Positions 1 to 11,472 of a DNA stretch of 64,000 nt are shown here, in pieces. The position numbers and the translations under genes were made by a program. A model generated the notes under the pieces. The model was given only the letters and a program-made list of their open reading frames with translations, was not told the DNA's origin and did not search any database. Origin of the DNA: Nannobrachium achirus (taxonomy: Eukaryota > Chordata > Actinopteri > Myctophiformes > Myctophidae); the NCBI GenBank assembly GCA_963921795.1, contig OY997654.1:1860367-1924366 (forward strand). The letters run 5' to 3'. How positions within the stretch are numbered: position 1 is the first letter of the stretch; each line of letters opens with the position of its first letter.

Positions 1-65
1 TCACACATACACACGCACACATACACACGCACACACGCACACACACATACACGCACACATGCGGC
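1..65. repeat. (CA)n microsatellite, imperfect
   Basis: Alternating CA with scattered CG and TA steps fills the start of the window and probably continues upstream of it. The following 240 bases up to the first B element look single-copy and hold no feature I can name. Confidence 0.9.
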
Positions 66-307
66 ACAAAGTGGATCTATTCTTTCACCGTGGTGAATAT
101 TGTATGGTTTACATTGATTTCACCCTTGGCTGACATCTCTACATCTCTACTGTATCTTCACGTCTTCAGACATAAAGGAACTACAGTAGGGCTGGCCAAA
201 GATCAAGTTCACATAGTGCGTAGTAAATATTCTATAGAACTTTGGTCCCGCAGGTTATAAAGGTCATGGACATTGCTTGCTTGGTAGATCCACACTATAA
301 AGGATCA

Positions 308-544
308 TATCGTCACTGTCGGGCAGAAACCTCGTATCTCCAAGTTTCAAAATGCGTACGTTCTCTCCCAAAGTAAAGCCCTGCTTCATCATACAAGGCC
401 GTCGCACAAAAGTAGTGAAAACAGCAGATCTACAAGCACACAACGCCGCTTGTAGATCGCCTGTTTCCACTAGTTTAAAACACTTTTAAAATGATAAATA
501 CAAAACGAACGGTTTTGGACATACAAGGTTTCCACCCGACGATA
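308..544 (+). mobile_element. MITE family B, copy 1
   Basis: The left end TATCGTCACTGTCGGGCAGA and the inverted right end (GGTTTCCACCCGACGATA) match the other B copies, so this is a short element with inverted repeats of about 35 bp. The right end lacks three bases of the usual CCCGACAACGACGATA. The internal hairpin near 418-475 is collapsed: the GC-rich centre is mostly deleted. The flanks are compatible with a TA target duplication, as in Tc1/mariner-like MITEs, but the superfamily is not proven. Confidence 0.75.
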
Positions 545-660
545 TGATGTGAACGATAATACCTACCGTCAATGCCTTGTACAGTAGGACCTTTTATAAG
601 TCCCCGTCTCTTGGCATTTATACCTCGGCGATATTAATATTTTCAGAAATGAATCATATA

Positions 661-1228
661 TTAACCCATTCAGGCCTAGGATTATTGAATGCTTTAACTA
701 TTGAAAAATAGCAGATATACAAGCTCACAGCGCGGCACCGAGTGCCGCGCTGCGAGCTTGTAGATCTGCTATTTTTGAAAAAGTCGTGAAAATGTGTGCA
801 AATCTTTGAATATATGTATTTTTAAAGCGAACGTTTGTAACTCAAATTTTGCTTCTGGGTCGTCCCTGGAACTAGATATTTTGAGATGGGGGTCCGTGGC
901 CAAATACATATCATTCTGGGGGTCCTTGAAATGAAAATGTTTGAGAACCACTGACATAGTAGTCTCTCAAGAACAGACTAACTGAGCTCCAGTTATAAGT
1001 GAAAAGGAGCCTTTCTTTGACGATGGCTGGCCAGATTGCTGATATAGAAACATTAAAAGACACTTATAAGAATAGAATAGAATAGAAACTTAAAAGAATT
1101 CAAAAGACACTTATAGAATCGGGTCCAAATAAAAAATGTCAGGATTTATCAAAAATAGCAGATCTACAATGTAGTTAAAGCATAAAATAATACTACACAA
1201 TACTGTGTACCCGTTCTGAATAGCTTAA
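661..1228 (+). mobile_element. MITE family A (piggyBac-like), copy 1
   Basis: TTAA is followed by CCCATTCAGGCCTAGG, and the far end reads CCGTTCTGAATAGC then TTAA (1225-1228). TTAA duplication with CC-starting ends fits piggyBac-like non-autonomous elements. A 75-bp hairpin at about 703-778 carries the AGCAGATATACAAGC arm, a GCGCGGCACCGAGTGCCGCGC centre and the return arm. The second hairpin expected near 1145-1170 has lost its centre and return arm. No transposase coding is present. Confidence 0.8.
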
Positions 1229-2490
1229 CATCCCTGCAAATCAAATGCAAACACCGTCGTGGTACCCCGGCTGAATCCCATCTGTCCTACCTTGGGAGCA
1301 TCTGCCATGGCTTGCAGGGCCGTCCACCTCAGGACGACACAGGGACTTGGGGACATCTGTCCCAACAGATAGAGAACCGGGATAGGGCCATCCATTCTGT
1401 TAACGCTCCACTGAACTCTGTGTTATGTTCACCATAACCCAGCAAGGCCCAGCCATGCTTTTTGGCAACATTTTTTAAATCATTAAAAAAAAAAATTATA
1501 ATTAGTTTTCCTGTTCTTTTTTCACATTAACATCACCATTGAATCCTATTGTTTAGTAATGCAATGCCATTGGCCACGATATTTGCATATAAATACCCCC
1601 CCCCCCCCCCCACAGAGGCTGACATTCACACCTCCCAGAGAAGTTGAAATTCCAGGGCCTGGACGAACAACATCTCACTTTTTCACTGAAGCTATTCCTC
1701 ACAAAAACATAAGTAAAATGCCTGTGATATTTGTTTTGGCGATCATTAGACTGTCTAGAACATGTGCATATGTTATTATTGTGAAAAAAAAATATCCCCA
1801 AAATGCAAATTAGAGCATGATTTATTATTTATGGCTATAAAACCTTACAAAAACATTATTAATTTTTAAACATTACTTATTCCTCTGATTAGGACTCCTA
1901 CAACACCATCTGATTTTTTTTAAAACATTTTTGGCAAGTAGAAATTAATTCGGGTCTTGCAGGGATAATTTGCTTTTGCTTTCTGCAGCATCCCGGAATA
2001 TTGCCTGCTCCGCAGCGGTTACAGACAAAGACGGTCGGTTGTAAATGTGTCCCTTTTCGGCCATTTTCCGAGCAGATAATTTGATAAAGCCCCGGCCGTA
2101 ATGGCTATGCTGCATCCTGATAAATGTGGGTAATATGACAAGCGGAGAGAGGATTTCCCTAACAATTTCTGAAGAGGGGGTTTGTGGCTATTAGGATGAT
2201 TTGATATTTTTTTGGAGAGCGGACATTTGATCCGGCGGGGAATGTACTTTGTTGTCATTCACTGTAAAATATGTTGTGTATTGTTTCTGTTTTCCCCTTC
2301 AGCGCGCACCAGGAGCTTGCGGCTCACCCATGTACAGTATTCTCCATTTCATTTGAAAGGCTTTTTGTGTTAATATTATCGTGGATTGACTGATTGAATT
2401 TGTAGATAAAGTATTTTATTCTGAATTGCTTCTCAAGCCAAGGCTATAAACCCTCGCTTACCATGGGGAAATAGCCTACATAGGCTACTG
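1229..2490. other. Single-copy non-coding stretch with poly-C tract; candidate conserved non-coding DNA
   Basis: No gene or recognised repeat was found. A 16-base C run lies at 1596-1611 and A/T runs near 1483 and 1780. About 1965-2300 is balanced in composition, has no second copy in this window and reads like vertebrate conserved non-coding DNA, but conservation cannot be judged here. Confidence 0.4.
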
Positions 2491-2750
2491 TATCGTCGTT
2501 GTCAGGCAGAAACCTTGTATCTCCAAGTTTCAAATTTGTATGTTTTTTTTTTTTTTGCAAAGTAAAGCCCTGCTTCATCATACAAGGCCGTTGCACAAAG
2601 GTAGTGAAAACAGCCAATCTACAATCACACAACGCCTCGCGTTGTTGTGTGCTTGTAGATCGGCTGTTTTCACTAGTTTAAAATTTTTAAATGATAAATG
2701 CAAAACAAACGGTTTTGGACATACAAGGTTTTCACCCGACAACGACGATA
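2491..2750 (+). mobile_element. MITE family B, copy 2
   Basis: Complete element from TATCGTCGTTGTCAGGCAGA to the inverted ACAACGACGATA end. The interior holds a poly-T expansion (about 2542-2557) and a hairpin at about 2607-2680. The left arm is damaged (CCAATCTACAATC) while the right arm, GCTTGTAGATCGGCTG, is intact. Confidence 0.8.
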
Positions 2751-3480
2751 TGAAGGCTACAGACAAAGCATTACAATAACGTAGCTTATATTGTTTCACA
2801 GAAAAGTAGTTGATTTTCAAGCTTGAGCACTAGCTGTCTGCAGGACACGTAAAGCCCTCTTACGTATTCTTGAAAACAAAATCGGAATAAACTTTCTCGC
2901 GGAATTGACCATGCAGTGACCCAAAAGTGCACTCATCCATCCTTCTCTTGCCTTGCTTTCTTTCAATCTTCTGGGGGCCAAATGTGTCAGCGATTCCTCA
3001 CATGGTAAAAGATGCTATCTGTTCCTTGCCAGTCTATGAGTGACTTGCTGCTTAATCCTCATGAATACATGACTTTGTGTGCATGAATAAATGAAAAAAG
3101 CTTTTCACTGGGTAATTGAGGAGCTGCGCCACTAACAAACAAGGACGCAAATTTTGTAAATTAGATTTTTCATCATCCTTTTTTTTTCTCATCTAGTAGA
3201 CCCATGGTGATCAAATTAAATCATTTACTGAAATCACAATCACAAGTGTGCACTCTTACAACTAGGAATTTTGTAATGAACTCGTTCATTTGTATTGATA
3301 ATGAGCACCTTATTGATTCTGCTTATTGAGCCGGGCTTTTATCGAGCCCTCTATTGAGCATTTTCTAATATTTGGTGGAAAGATATGTGACAACAAATTC
3401 AGAACATAACTGGTATCTTTTTGTATTGGCCAGTTGTTGCGACTGTGAGTTTGTTGCTGACCACAATCTATGAAGATGAC
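2751..3480. other. Single-copy AT-rich non-coding stretch
   Basis: No coding signal and no repeat shared with the rest of the window. The last 190 bases carry ATTGAGC/GCTCAAT-like motifs that recur inverted around 3780-3850. The foldback at 3481-3650 may therefore be the middle of a larger, about 600-bp inverted element. Confidence 0.4.
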
Positions 3481-3650
3481 AATTAGCCAGTAGCTATGCC
3501 CCTCCCAAAAAGCTTTTGTCCAATGCTAGCTTAGAATAACTTCCTGCTTGCCAAGGTTTGCCTTGGCAACAGCCTTGGCAAGCTGCCGGTTGCTAAGCTA
3601 GCATTGGACGAAAGCTTTTAGGGGAGGGGCATAGCTACTGGTTAATTGAC
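3481..3650. repeat. Imperfect 165-bp inverted repeat (foldback)
   Basis: The left arm 3481-3534 (AATTAGCCAGTAGCTATGCC onward) pairs with the right arm 3593-3650 (ending GGGCATAGCTACTGGTTAATT), with only a few mismatches over about 50 bp. A smaller palindrome around CCAAGGTTTGCCTTGG lies in the loop. It lacks the AGCAGATCTACAAGC module and has no second copy here. Confidence 0.75.
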
Positions 3651-4512
3651 AAAAGTAACACATATCATTAAAACAATCGTTAGTGTGCAATAAGTGTTAA
3701 ATGGCTTTATACTGTAATGTCCTGTAATCATTTCTTGATGGCCTCTTGTCTTTATGGTTTAAACATGGCATCATGGGCCGCTATGCTCAATAACAAGCTT
3801 GATAAGCCCAAAGCTTATTGATACCGGGTACTCAATAAATCTGTTATCGGGTTATCGAGCTACCCTTGTTTAGGGCTCCATCCCTATTCACAACACCCTC
3901 CTGAATTGTTCCACTCTGCACCAAGATGGGCGGCTTTGATTGTTTTGCTTACAGGGGTTTTGAAATATATCAATCATGTGTGTTACTGTACTGAGGTTGA
4001 TACAGTATATAGTTTTCATTTCTAAGACTAGAACACGCAAAGAGCTGATAGGGTTAACAGTCTTTTTATGTTAATAATTAAAAACATATTCAAATGTTTT
4101 ATTCACACTTTGCAGATTAGAACAATTAAATTATCTCTTTCACTTACTTTCCTTCTGAAGTTTCTGACATCTAAAAAAGACAGGCAAAGTGTCCTGGCAT
4201 AACTAACATTTGGCTCATAGGCAGACCTGATTTAAAAAATGATTTAATGTAAGTCAACTGAATTGTAGATGGTGGTAACTGGGACACTTGGGAGAGGCAG
4301 AGATTTACATTGCAAAACAGACGTACAGTGCAGCTGAAATACTTTCTCCCTCTTGGTAATCTACGCTCCAAACTTACAAAAAAAATGTTCCAGTGAGCAC
4401 ATAAATGTTTGGAGTAGCTTGTCCAGTGCAATGCAGAACCTTTTAGTAAGCTCCCCCTTTTTCTCAGGGGCCTGGCTTTCTACCTAGAAATCTTTAAAAA
4501 CACCAGTGGGAT
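3651..4512. other. Non-coding stretch; right half of a possible inverted element, then single-copy DNA
   Basis: The segment 3780-3890 ends in TTTAGGGCTCCATCCCTA, whose tip resembles the TAGGGATG tip of hAT elements Y and Z in this window. No matching left end was found, so no element is called. The rest has no coding or repeat signal. Confidence 0.35.
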
Positions 4513-4520
4513 GTTGAATA

Positions 4521-5714
4521 ACCAGCGGCGTCAGTTTACAAAAAGCTAAGGTATGGCAACATGACTGGTGTCTTGCACGCGCGCCTTAGCAACAGGCATG
4601 ATACATTTATTTTAACCCTATAAGTGCCTATCCCGAACAAGTTCGGCTTTATTTCAATCCAATACAATATTTTATTTGCTATTTTACTTACCCCGAGCTG
4701 CTTGGAGCAACGTGGGTGGTCCTTGCTCGTCCAGCGCTAGCCAACGAGAGACGCTAGATGGTCCGATGATTTATTCCATTGAAAATGGTTTAAAATAAAG
4801 TTTAGAGCCCCCCAAAAAAACCTCAATCTATACTATCGGCGGCGCGACGTATTCCAGGGTGCCTATCCCGAAATAGTCCGGGATATTTAATAAAATGAAT
4901 TATTTAATCGGAGGCCTCAACGAAGCCCCGGTCTAAACGTCCATCCATGGTCCGGGCCAACACTCGGCCATACACGGGCCGTAGTCGCGCTAACGGCCGC
5001 ATCGCGCCGCCCACTCCAATAATAAATCACATCTTTAGACAGGATTTTCTCCGGATTGTGTTCCCAGACCCAAAGAGAAAGTTTTTTGCGACTGAAATAG
5101 CTTTAGATCGGGCTTCTAAATGGGTTAGCATTTTGGCTACGTGTCAGCTAGCTTCCTCCTCTAGTCACCCATAGTATTGGCTGGAGTGAAATCCCAAAGC
5201 ACTTGGGACAGTGTCGACGGAAGCTAGAGCGAAGGTCTATAGAGAAATTTCTGGCACTCCAGCGCCCCTTGTGGCCGGCGGCACTGTATGAGTTAAGAAG
5301 TCAATTTAATTTTTTTCCCTGTTTCTACGATTTCTTGGGATGGATATGGCAGCCAGCACTTGAATGTTGTTCAAGTGCAGGTAAACTTGGCATGTTAATA
5401 AACGTGCCACAATTAACAATAATGCATTGCACCTGTGCAGCTGACCTGCGGAACCTGGGAATATACCCCTTTGTCAAGCTGGGAGAATACGTGTGAATAA
5501 TTGTGGAGAATATAATTATAATACCTTGTTAAAGTGACCATGTTGTTAAATTTTGCATTTGTAGTTATTTTACTGCAATTTAACAACATAATAACCAGCA
5601 CAGATAGACAAAGAGACATTCATGGATTTATATTTAAAAGTAACTTTTATTTCCCCCCCCTGGATCCAGGGTATGGCAGCGGCATACCCCTGCCATACCC
5701 AATTGACGCCCCTG
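4521..5714 (+). mobile_element. hAT-like family D, copy 1, split by a TTAA element
   Basis: The left end ACCAGCGGCGTCAGTTT and right end CAATTGACGCCCCTG match six other D copies. The 8-mer GTTGAATA occurs at 4513-4520 and directly after the right end (5715-5722), supporting an 8-bp target duplication. The D body is interrupted at its TTTATTTTAAGAAGT site by a 677-bp TTAA element. The intact D copies show the uninterrupted sequence. Confidence 0.85.
4616..5292. mobile_element. piggyBac-like TTAA element inserted in D1
   Basis: It is flanked by TTAA at 4612-4615 and 5293-5296. The ends CCCTATAAGTGCC and GGCACTGTATGAG are inverted repeats matching at about 10 of 13 positions. GTGCCTATCCCGAA occurs at about 4624 and again near 4860 as a subterminal direct repeat. 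Other D copies give the empty site. The only frame inside (75 codons) has no recognised domain, so this is non-autonomous or badly decayed. Confidence 0.8.
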
Positions 5715-6378
5715 GTTGAATAAGGCCACCATCTAAGCTGTTCATGAGACAGCTTAATCCCTAGAAGGCAATAATAAGGGTTGAATGTATGACGGTTTCT
5801 GTTCTTGAACTCAGAATGTCTCTGTTAAATGCTAAATTAACCCTAAAACCTCCTGATCAATTTCAAAAAAGGATTCTCCAGCTGGGGGAAAAAAGGAGAT
5901 AAACATTGTAGCAACTAATTAAAACCTTGTTAAGCGGGTAGTTGCTGTAAAGAGCAGTTTGCCTTCACCAGAGGGACTGACAGAACAATTGCCTCCTTTA
6001 AATACTCCAACAGCAGTGATACGTGATACGCTCTATCTTGGGAGACTGCGCGCTATCTTGGCACATATTTTGGGCATCATTTTCGGTAACAGCGAAAATA
6101 CACTACTAATATGATACTTTGCCTCGCACGATCTGATCGCTAACAAATGCCTGGGGAATGTTCCAATCAAACGCAGATAGGACATTTATAGCTTTTAGCC
6201 CCCATCATGTACTGTACCCTCCATAGTTTCCCTGGTGTTCAATATCCCACCGAAGGAAGCCTTGAGAAAGTGCATTGATTTCAGTGGGTCCTCTTCCTAA
6301 GCCCTGTCCCTCACACCTATTCCTTGACCCACTTATTTTCTCATCTTTCCCTGTTTTCTCAGGAGGGTTGTGTGCCTG
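5715..6378. other. Single-copy non-coding stretch
   Basis: No repeat shared with the window and no coding signal. A short direct repeat (TACGTGATACG; GCGCTATCTTGG) lies near 6018-6060. Confidence 0.4.
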
Positions 6379-6898
6379 CAGGGGTGTCGCACCAAATTCT
6401 GGGCCCCGGGTACAAGGATTCACTGTGGGGCCCCTGTGCTTTAACTATTGAAAAATAGCAGATATACAAGCTCACAGCGCGGCACCGAGTGCCGCGCTGC
6501 GAGCTTGTAGATCTGCTATTTTTGAAAAATCACGAACATCTTTGAATATTTCAAATCCTTCTAAGGTTTTTTGAAAAATCTATGTTTCGATGTCAGTGGA
6601 GCTCAAACCTTTTCATGTGAAGGACCCCCAAAATGATATGTATTTGGCCACGGACCCCGATCTCAAAATATTTAGTTCCAGGGACCCCCAGAAGCAAAAT
6701 TTGAGTTAGAAATGTTCGCTTAAAAATATATATATATTCAAAGATTTTCACACATTTTCACAACTTTTCAAAAATAGCAGATCTACAAGCTCGCAGCGCG
6801 GCACTCGGTGCCGCGCTGTGAGCTTGTAGATCTGCTATTTTTCAATAGTTAAAGCATAAAATATTGCGTCATAATGTGTTCAGGCCTAAATGGGTTAA
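6379..6898. mobile_element. Composite element with an I-type hAT end on the left and an A-type TTAA end on the right
   Basis: The left end CAGGGGTGTCGCACCAAATT is the inverted right terminus of family I. The right end reads CAGGCCTAAATGGG followed by TTAA (6895-6898), the family A terminus. The interior is the shared A/I core: hairpins at about 6454-6530 and 6771-6850 separated by AGGACCCCCAAAATGATATG. Either one element deleted into another or the termini were exchanged. No target duplication was found. Confidence 0.7.
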
Positions 6899-6916
6899 CT
6901 CTGAGAGTGTGTTGAA

Positions 6917-7797
6917 CAGGGACGTGCAGAGAATGTTAGAGAGGCAGGGGCTGACATTTCTAAAGGGGCCTTTTGGTGGAAATACCGAAAATAGCCGACC
7001 TCCAAGTTCACAACGCGTCGCGGTGACCTTGGAGGTCGGCTATTTTCGGTGCGTGATACCACACTGAACTAAGCACCAGTAAGACTCCCTAATCGGGAGA
7101 TAAGCGACCGCCAGCGTGATTTGAGAGCAAAATGTGCAGGAGCAGTGTCCAAAAAATGTGTTTGAAAAAATCGTCCTGATGGTGGCGCTGTATGAGACAG
7201 ATCCATGTTTGAAGACATGAGTGTACACCAAGCGTGTACCGATTTGTGTGATTTTAGGTCAAAATTTGTAGGCGCAGTGTCCAAAAATGTGTTTTGCAAA
7301 AATCTGCCTCATGGTGGCGCTAGAAGAGGGTCATGTGAGAATTGATGGATGGGTGGAGGTTGTGGTTTGGCAGGAGTGTGTGTGCAAAATGTGGCATGGA
7401 TCGGGGCAACGGTTGCGGAGATATGAGCAGGACAAAAGACGTGTGACAGACTGACTGACAGACTGACGGACGGCTGGTCGAGGTTTTGATAGTAACTGCG
7501 ACCTGACGGTCGCAATAATCAAGTCACTATTGGAGATGCAGCGTAACATCATGTATTTCTACACAGAGAGGGCAATTCTTTCAACAAGAGATGCTGCATT
7601 CAAGTTCAGGAGAGTTTGGACAAGGCAATTCTCTTGAATGCTGCCTTCAGGTATGGCATGGAAAGAGGGCATTTGTATTTCTTTCACCATATACAGTAGT
7701 AAAAACTACATTCATGGTCTGGAGAGAGGGCACTTTTTACAGACTGATAAAAGGGCAAGGGCTCAAGCCCCTTGATGTCTATGTGTGCACGTGCCTG
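6917..7797 (+). mobile_element. hAT-like family N, copy 1, split by Helitron-like G1
   Basis: The left end CAGGGACGTGCAGAGA and right end TGTGCACGTGCCTG match copy N2 (56693-57097) in inverted order. A hairpin at about 6988-7050 has arms ACCGAAAATAGCCGACCTCC and the inverse. Comparison with N2 shows that 7076-7515 is an insertion. No clear 8-bp duplication survives around this copy. Confidence 0.7.
7076..7515 (-). mobile_element. Helitron/Helentron-like family G, copy 1
   Basis: On the minus strand it starts TTGCGACCGTCAGGTCGCAG (a palindrome) and ends with a small hairpin (CTCCCGATTAGGGAG) followed by TCTTACTGG. The middle has tandem units of about 125 bp, each with ATGGTGGCGCT and an AAATGTGTTT motif. 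N2 gives the empty site, which shows no target duplication. A 3' hairpin plus CTRR, no TSD and a tandem-repeat core fit a Helitron/Helentron relative. The 5' end is not the textbook TC. Confidence 0.55.
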
Positions 7798-7830
7798 GTG
7801 GACCAAGGATTTTACTTATATTTTATTTTA

Positions 7831-8066
<236 letters not shown>

Positions 8067-9684
8067 GAGTTAGGTGACACCGGCTCAGTCAGCCAACATG
8101 ATAAATCACCAGGCCAAATTGACATAACATTATATGCCACAGGAGAGACCATCCTTGCAGGAGTTGTAGATGCACACTATATAAGCCATGATAGTTATTG
8201 ACAAAGCACTGAGTTTGAACTAAACCGAGGGCCCGCCGTGACATTGTCCACACTGATCCAGTGTTGCTATAAAAACACTGACTGACATTATATTACTTCA
8301 TCTATAAATCTTTCCATCTTGATGCTGTCAGTGCAGAATGAGAGCCGTATTAAAGAGAATGCAAGCATAATAGAATTAAACCTCAGAGATTCCTCTCTCT
8401 AAACACGCGTGCGTGCGTGTGTGCACGCGCACACGCACGCACGCACACACACACAGTCTGGTCATGTGCTTGTGGTCGAGTGAATTTCCCTGAGACAAAA
8501 CCAAAAGCCATTCCCTTAATTGATACCTGCTCAACCAAAGAGGATAAGGCCGGGGGAAGGCAACTAGACATTTAAGAGTTTAAGCCAAGTTCCTCTGGAA
8601 AAACTGCATAATACTTCTTAATAGGGTTTAAAGGAGGAGGCTCGGGGCAGGTCTGTGAAGTTCCTCCTCTCCGGATTACCATTTCTTAAGCAGCTTCCTC
8701 ACAAACTTCCGAAAGGAACGTTGTACAAGCCACGAAAGACAGAACAAATTGACTTTACCAATTTGGTTATTTTACCAATTTATTCCCTTTCATATTATTT
8801 TCGTGGGATTTACAGAATTCACTCTCCTATCTCCTTCCTTGTGCATTTTGTTATAGTCATTACCCTGACTTATACTGTGTTGTGTGACGGTGTCACATGC
8901 TGGAAATGGCTGATCAACAAGCTCACAACACGCCACGTTTGCGAAGCGTTGTGAGCTTGTAAATCGGCTACTTTTGGCGTACGACAGCGCAACCTACAGT
9001 ACATACACTGGAGTATAAATAACAAAATACTGGATGAGTTTCTTCAGTGCATGAATGACATTGACCGGTTTTTGCCAACTTGGACAGACATTTATTTTGC
9101 GCTGACACATTCTACAATGGCATGCCACACCACAGACATAGTTCATATACCAAAATATGAAAGGGCTGCCATCAGAATATTGCAGAGACAATGTTCTAAA
9201 CTTGATTTATTCTTATTAATGGTGTGGGAATAGAACAATATACACAAAACCCAGTGCTCATGCAAAGGACAATATTTCCTTTTTCTAAAAAACTCCAATA
9301 TTGAGAGACAAAGCATGCAGTCTAGCCCACATTTGTGTCGGGTAAAGGCAAGAGTTCTTTGCAAAGAATGCGAGTGAGTGATCTCTCCATGGACTTCACA
9401 GGCAAATATTAGAGAGGCGTCCCAGTTTATTGTTTCATGTCAAAGACAGAGAGTAAAGCGAATGTAGCAAAGAGGATTGTTCAGTATGAGATGAGTACCT
9501 AGTCCATATTTAATGTGAAGAAAATCAACTATTAAGTAGCAAACAAGTCGGAATAAAGCAACATTCAATTATAATATGCATGGGTTACTGTACATTGTCT
9601 ACAGCCTAGTAATATATTTATGGTGACACTTCCAAAACCACATGGCGCACACGCACGCACGCACGCACACACGCACGCACGCAC
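8067..9684. other. Non-coding stretch with two alternating CA/CG tracts
   Basis: Apart from a module hairpin (8903-8977), it holds purine-pyrimidine alternating tracts at 8403-8455 (ACACGCGTGCGTGCGTGT...) and 9649-9684 (GCAC repeats), both able in principle to adopt Z-DNA. The remainder is single-copy with no exon-like frame. Confidence 0.45.
8903..8977. repeat. Module hairpin outside any recognised element
   Basis: The left arm ATGGCTGATCAACAAGCTCACAACACG and right arm CGTTGTGAGCTTGTAAATCGGCTA belong to the palindromic module, with a CCACGTTTGCGAAG centre. No flanking element termini could be assigned, so it may be a free copy or part of a family with a single copy here. Confidence 0.65.
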
Positions 9685-10213
9685 CAGTGGCGTCAGTTCA
9701 GCAAAAGCTAGGGTATGGCAAAGATGGGAGTCCTCATGGAAAAGAGGCATTACATTTTGTATAACACAGTTCTATTGTGAAAATAGCAGATCTACAGCGC
9801 GAGGCGTTGTGAGCATGTAGATCTGCTATTTTCACAATGTCTGAAAAAAACGAGTTTTGTCAGTTTTTTACACAGGTTTCTACGGTTGTTTAAGTGCAGC
9901 TAAACTTGGCATATTAATAAACGTGCCTCATGAATTGCACCTGTGCAGCTGACCTACAGAACCTGGGAATATCCCATTTTGTCAAGATGGGGAGAATAAA
10001 AGTGTGGAGAATACAATTATTATACTTGTTAAAGTGACCATTTTGTAAAATTTTGCATTTGTAGTTATTTTATTGTAATTTAACAACATAATAACCATCA
10101 CAGATACACAAAGAGACATTCATGGATTTATATTTAAAAGTAACTTTTATTTCCCCCCCTGGACCCAGGGTATGGCAGCTGCATACCCCTGCCATACCCA
10201 ATTGACGCCCCTG
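9685..10213 (+). mobile_element. hAT-like family D, copy 2, carrying a C-type hairpin
   Basis: Ends CAGTGGCGTCAGTTCAG and CAATTGACGCCCCTG. It is inserted in a GCAC/CA tract, so the 8-bp duplication cannot be judged. The left third differs from other D copies and matches family C instead: CATTACATTTTGTATAACAC, TTCTATTGTGAAAATAGC and a hairpin with GAGCATGTAGATCTGC (about 9776-9836). D7 has the same arrangement. Confidence 0.8.
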
Positions 10214-10511
10214 ATACACACACACACTCACCCACCCACCACTTAGTACTAGGTCAGTGGTTCTCAACCTTTTTGGCTGGCGACCCCCCAAAAAGACTTG
10301 GCCATGGCTTGCGACCCCCCTCCTTCACGACTCACCAATCTAACAACACATACACGCACTGAACGACCGCTTTTGTGTGTGCACGCACTGAACAAACACG
10401 TGTCTACAGTACAGACATACTGACTGAGACTGCTATACTAAATACAATAGTGCATCCGAGAGGCATATTGGCCCTGCAATTCTCAGAAGTTAAGATTTCG
10501 TGTGTCAGAAC

Positions 10512-10979
10512 CAGCGGCGTAGCCACGGGTGGACCTGACTAGGCCTATAGGCCCACCCATTTCGTTTTTGTGCCCACCCAAAAATAACTAAAACTTTCGC
10601 GGAGCGGTGCAGCGATGCACACTGCGGCGCTGCAGCAATGCGCGATGTGCGCTGCGGCGTTGTGCGCTGCGGCGTTGTGCGCTGCGGCGTTGTGCGCTGC
10701 GGCGTTGCGCGCTGCGGCGTTGCGCGCTGCGGCGATGCGCGGCTATCTAGGAAGCAAAGAAAGACACCACAGTTTGATTTGATCATAGTTTAGTCAATTA
10801 TGAAGCGATTTTTAAAATTAAAATGTCTCCATATTGCTTGGGAAGTCCACTTCCATGACATATGACTGTATTATGTCCCTGTAAATATTTAAATGTTCAC
10901 TATTTTAAAATAAACCGATGTACAAGTTCACATCTGTGCCCACCCACATTGTGCCAGGCCTATCCTGGCTACGCCACTG
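10512..10979. mobile_element. hAT-like element with exact 8-bp TSD, nested in W
   Basis: The ends CAGCGGCGTAGCCACGGG and GCTACGCCACTG are inverted repeats. GTCAGAAC stands immediately left (10504-10511) and right (10980-10987), an exact 8-bp duplication typical of hAT. The interior includes a GC-rich 15-bp minisatellite. Confidence 0.88.
10611..10742. repeat. 15-bp GC-rich minisatellite
   Basis: About eight tandem copies of a unit like GCTGCGGCGTTGTGC, with TGC/CGC variation at the join. The period is a multiple of three, so the minus strand reads as repeated Thr-Pro-Gln-Arg-Thr. This is a repeat artefact rather than a gene. Confidence 0.9.
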
Positions 10980-11472
10980 GTCAGAACCTCCCAAACACAC
11001 ACACGTGCACGCGCACACATGCACGCACACACACAAACAAACACACACACGCACACACACGCACAATCTCTCTCTTCCTGCGAAAAATGTTACCTACTGT
11101 ATTATATGACTGTGCTTTTACTGAAATATTAACACATTTTATAAAAAACTTTTATTTTATTATTTAGAATGTCATTTCTTTGAGCACATTCAGAAAAGCA
11201 TCTGGCGACCCCTCCGAATGATTCGGCGACCGTTGAGAACAACTGGCCTCCAAGGTCTTTGAACAGCTGGATAATTGTGAGTTTTCCTGATCTCGCTGTC
11301 ACAGCAACAGGATTTGCATCAAAATGTTTCAAGAACACATGCAGTTTAAATTGCCTCAGGGTTCATCAGTGAGACTGGAGCAGTGGAGGGAGAAGGTGAC
11401 AGTGTTTAACCCCTCACTGGACCGATCGTGGAGGAGAATCAACTTTATACTGTAGTTTGCTTCACTTTCGAT

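Larger units (their letters stand above)
10255..11245. mobile_element. hAT-like element W containing a nested hAT
   Basis: The left end CAGTGGTTCTCAACC and right end GGCGACCGTTGAGAACAACTG are inverted repeats, and GCGACCCC motifs follow on both sides. No target duplication is recognisable. The nested element at 10512-10979 accounts for half the length. A CA/CG tract (10993-11066) lies in the right half. Confidence 0.65.

Noticed and set aside
10505..10786. 93-codon minus frame with Thr-Pro-Gln-Arg-Thr repeats
   Set aside because: Made by a 15-bp minisatellite inside a hAT element.
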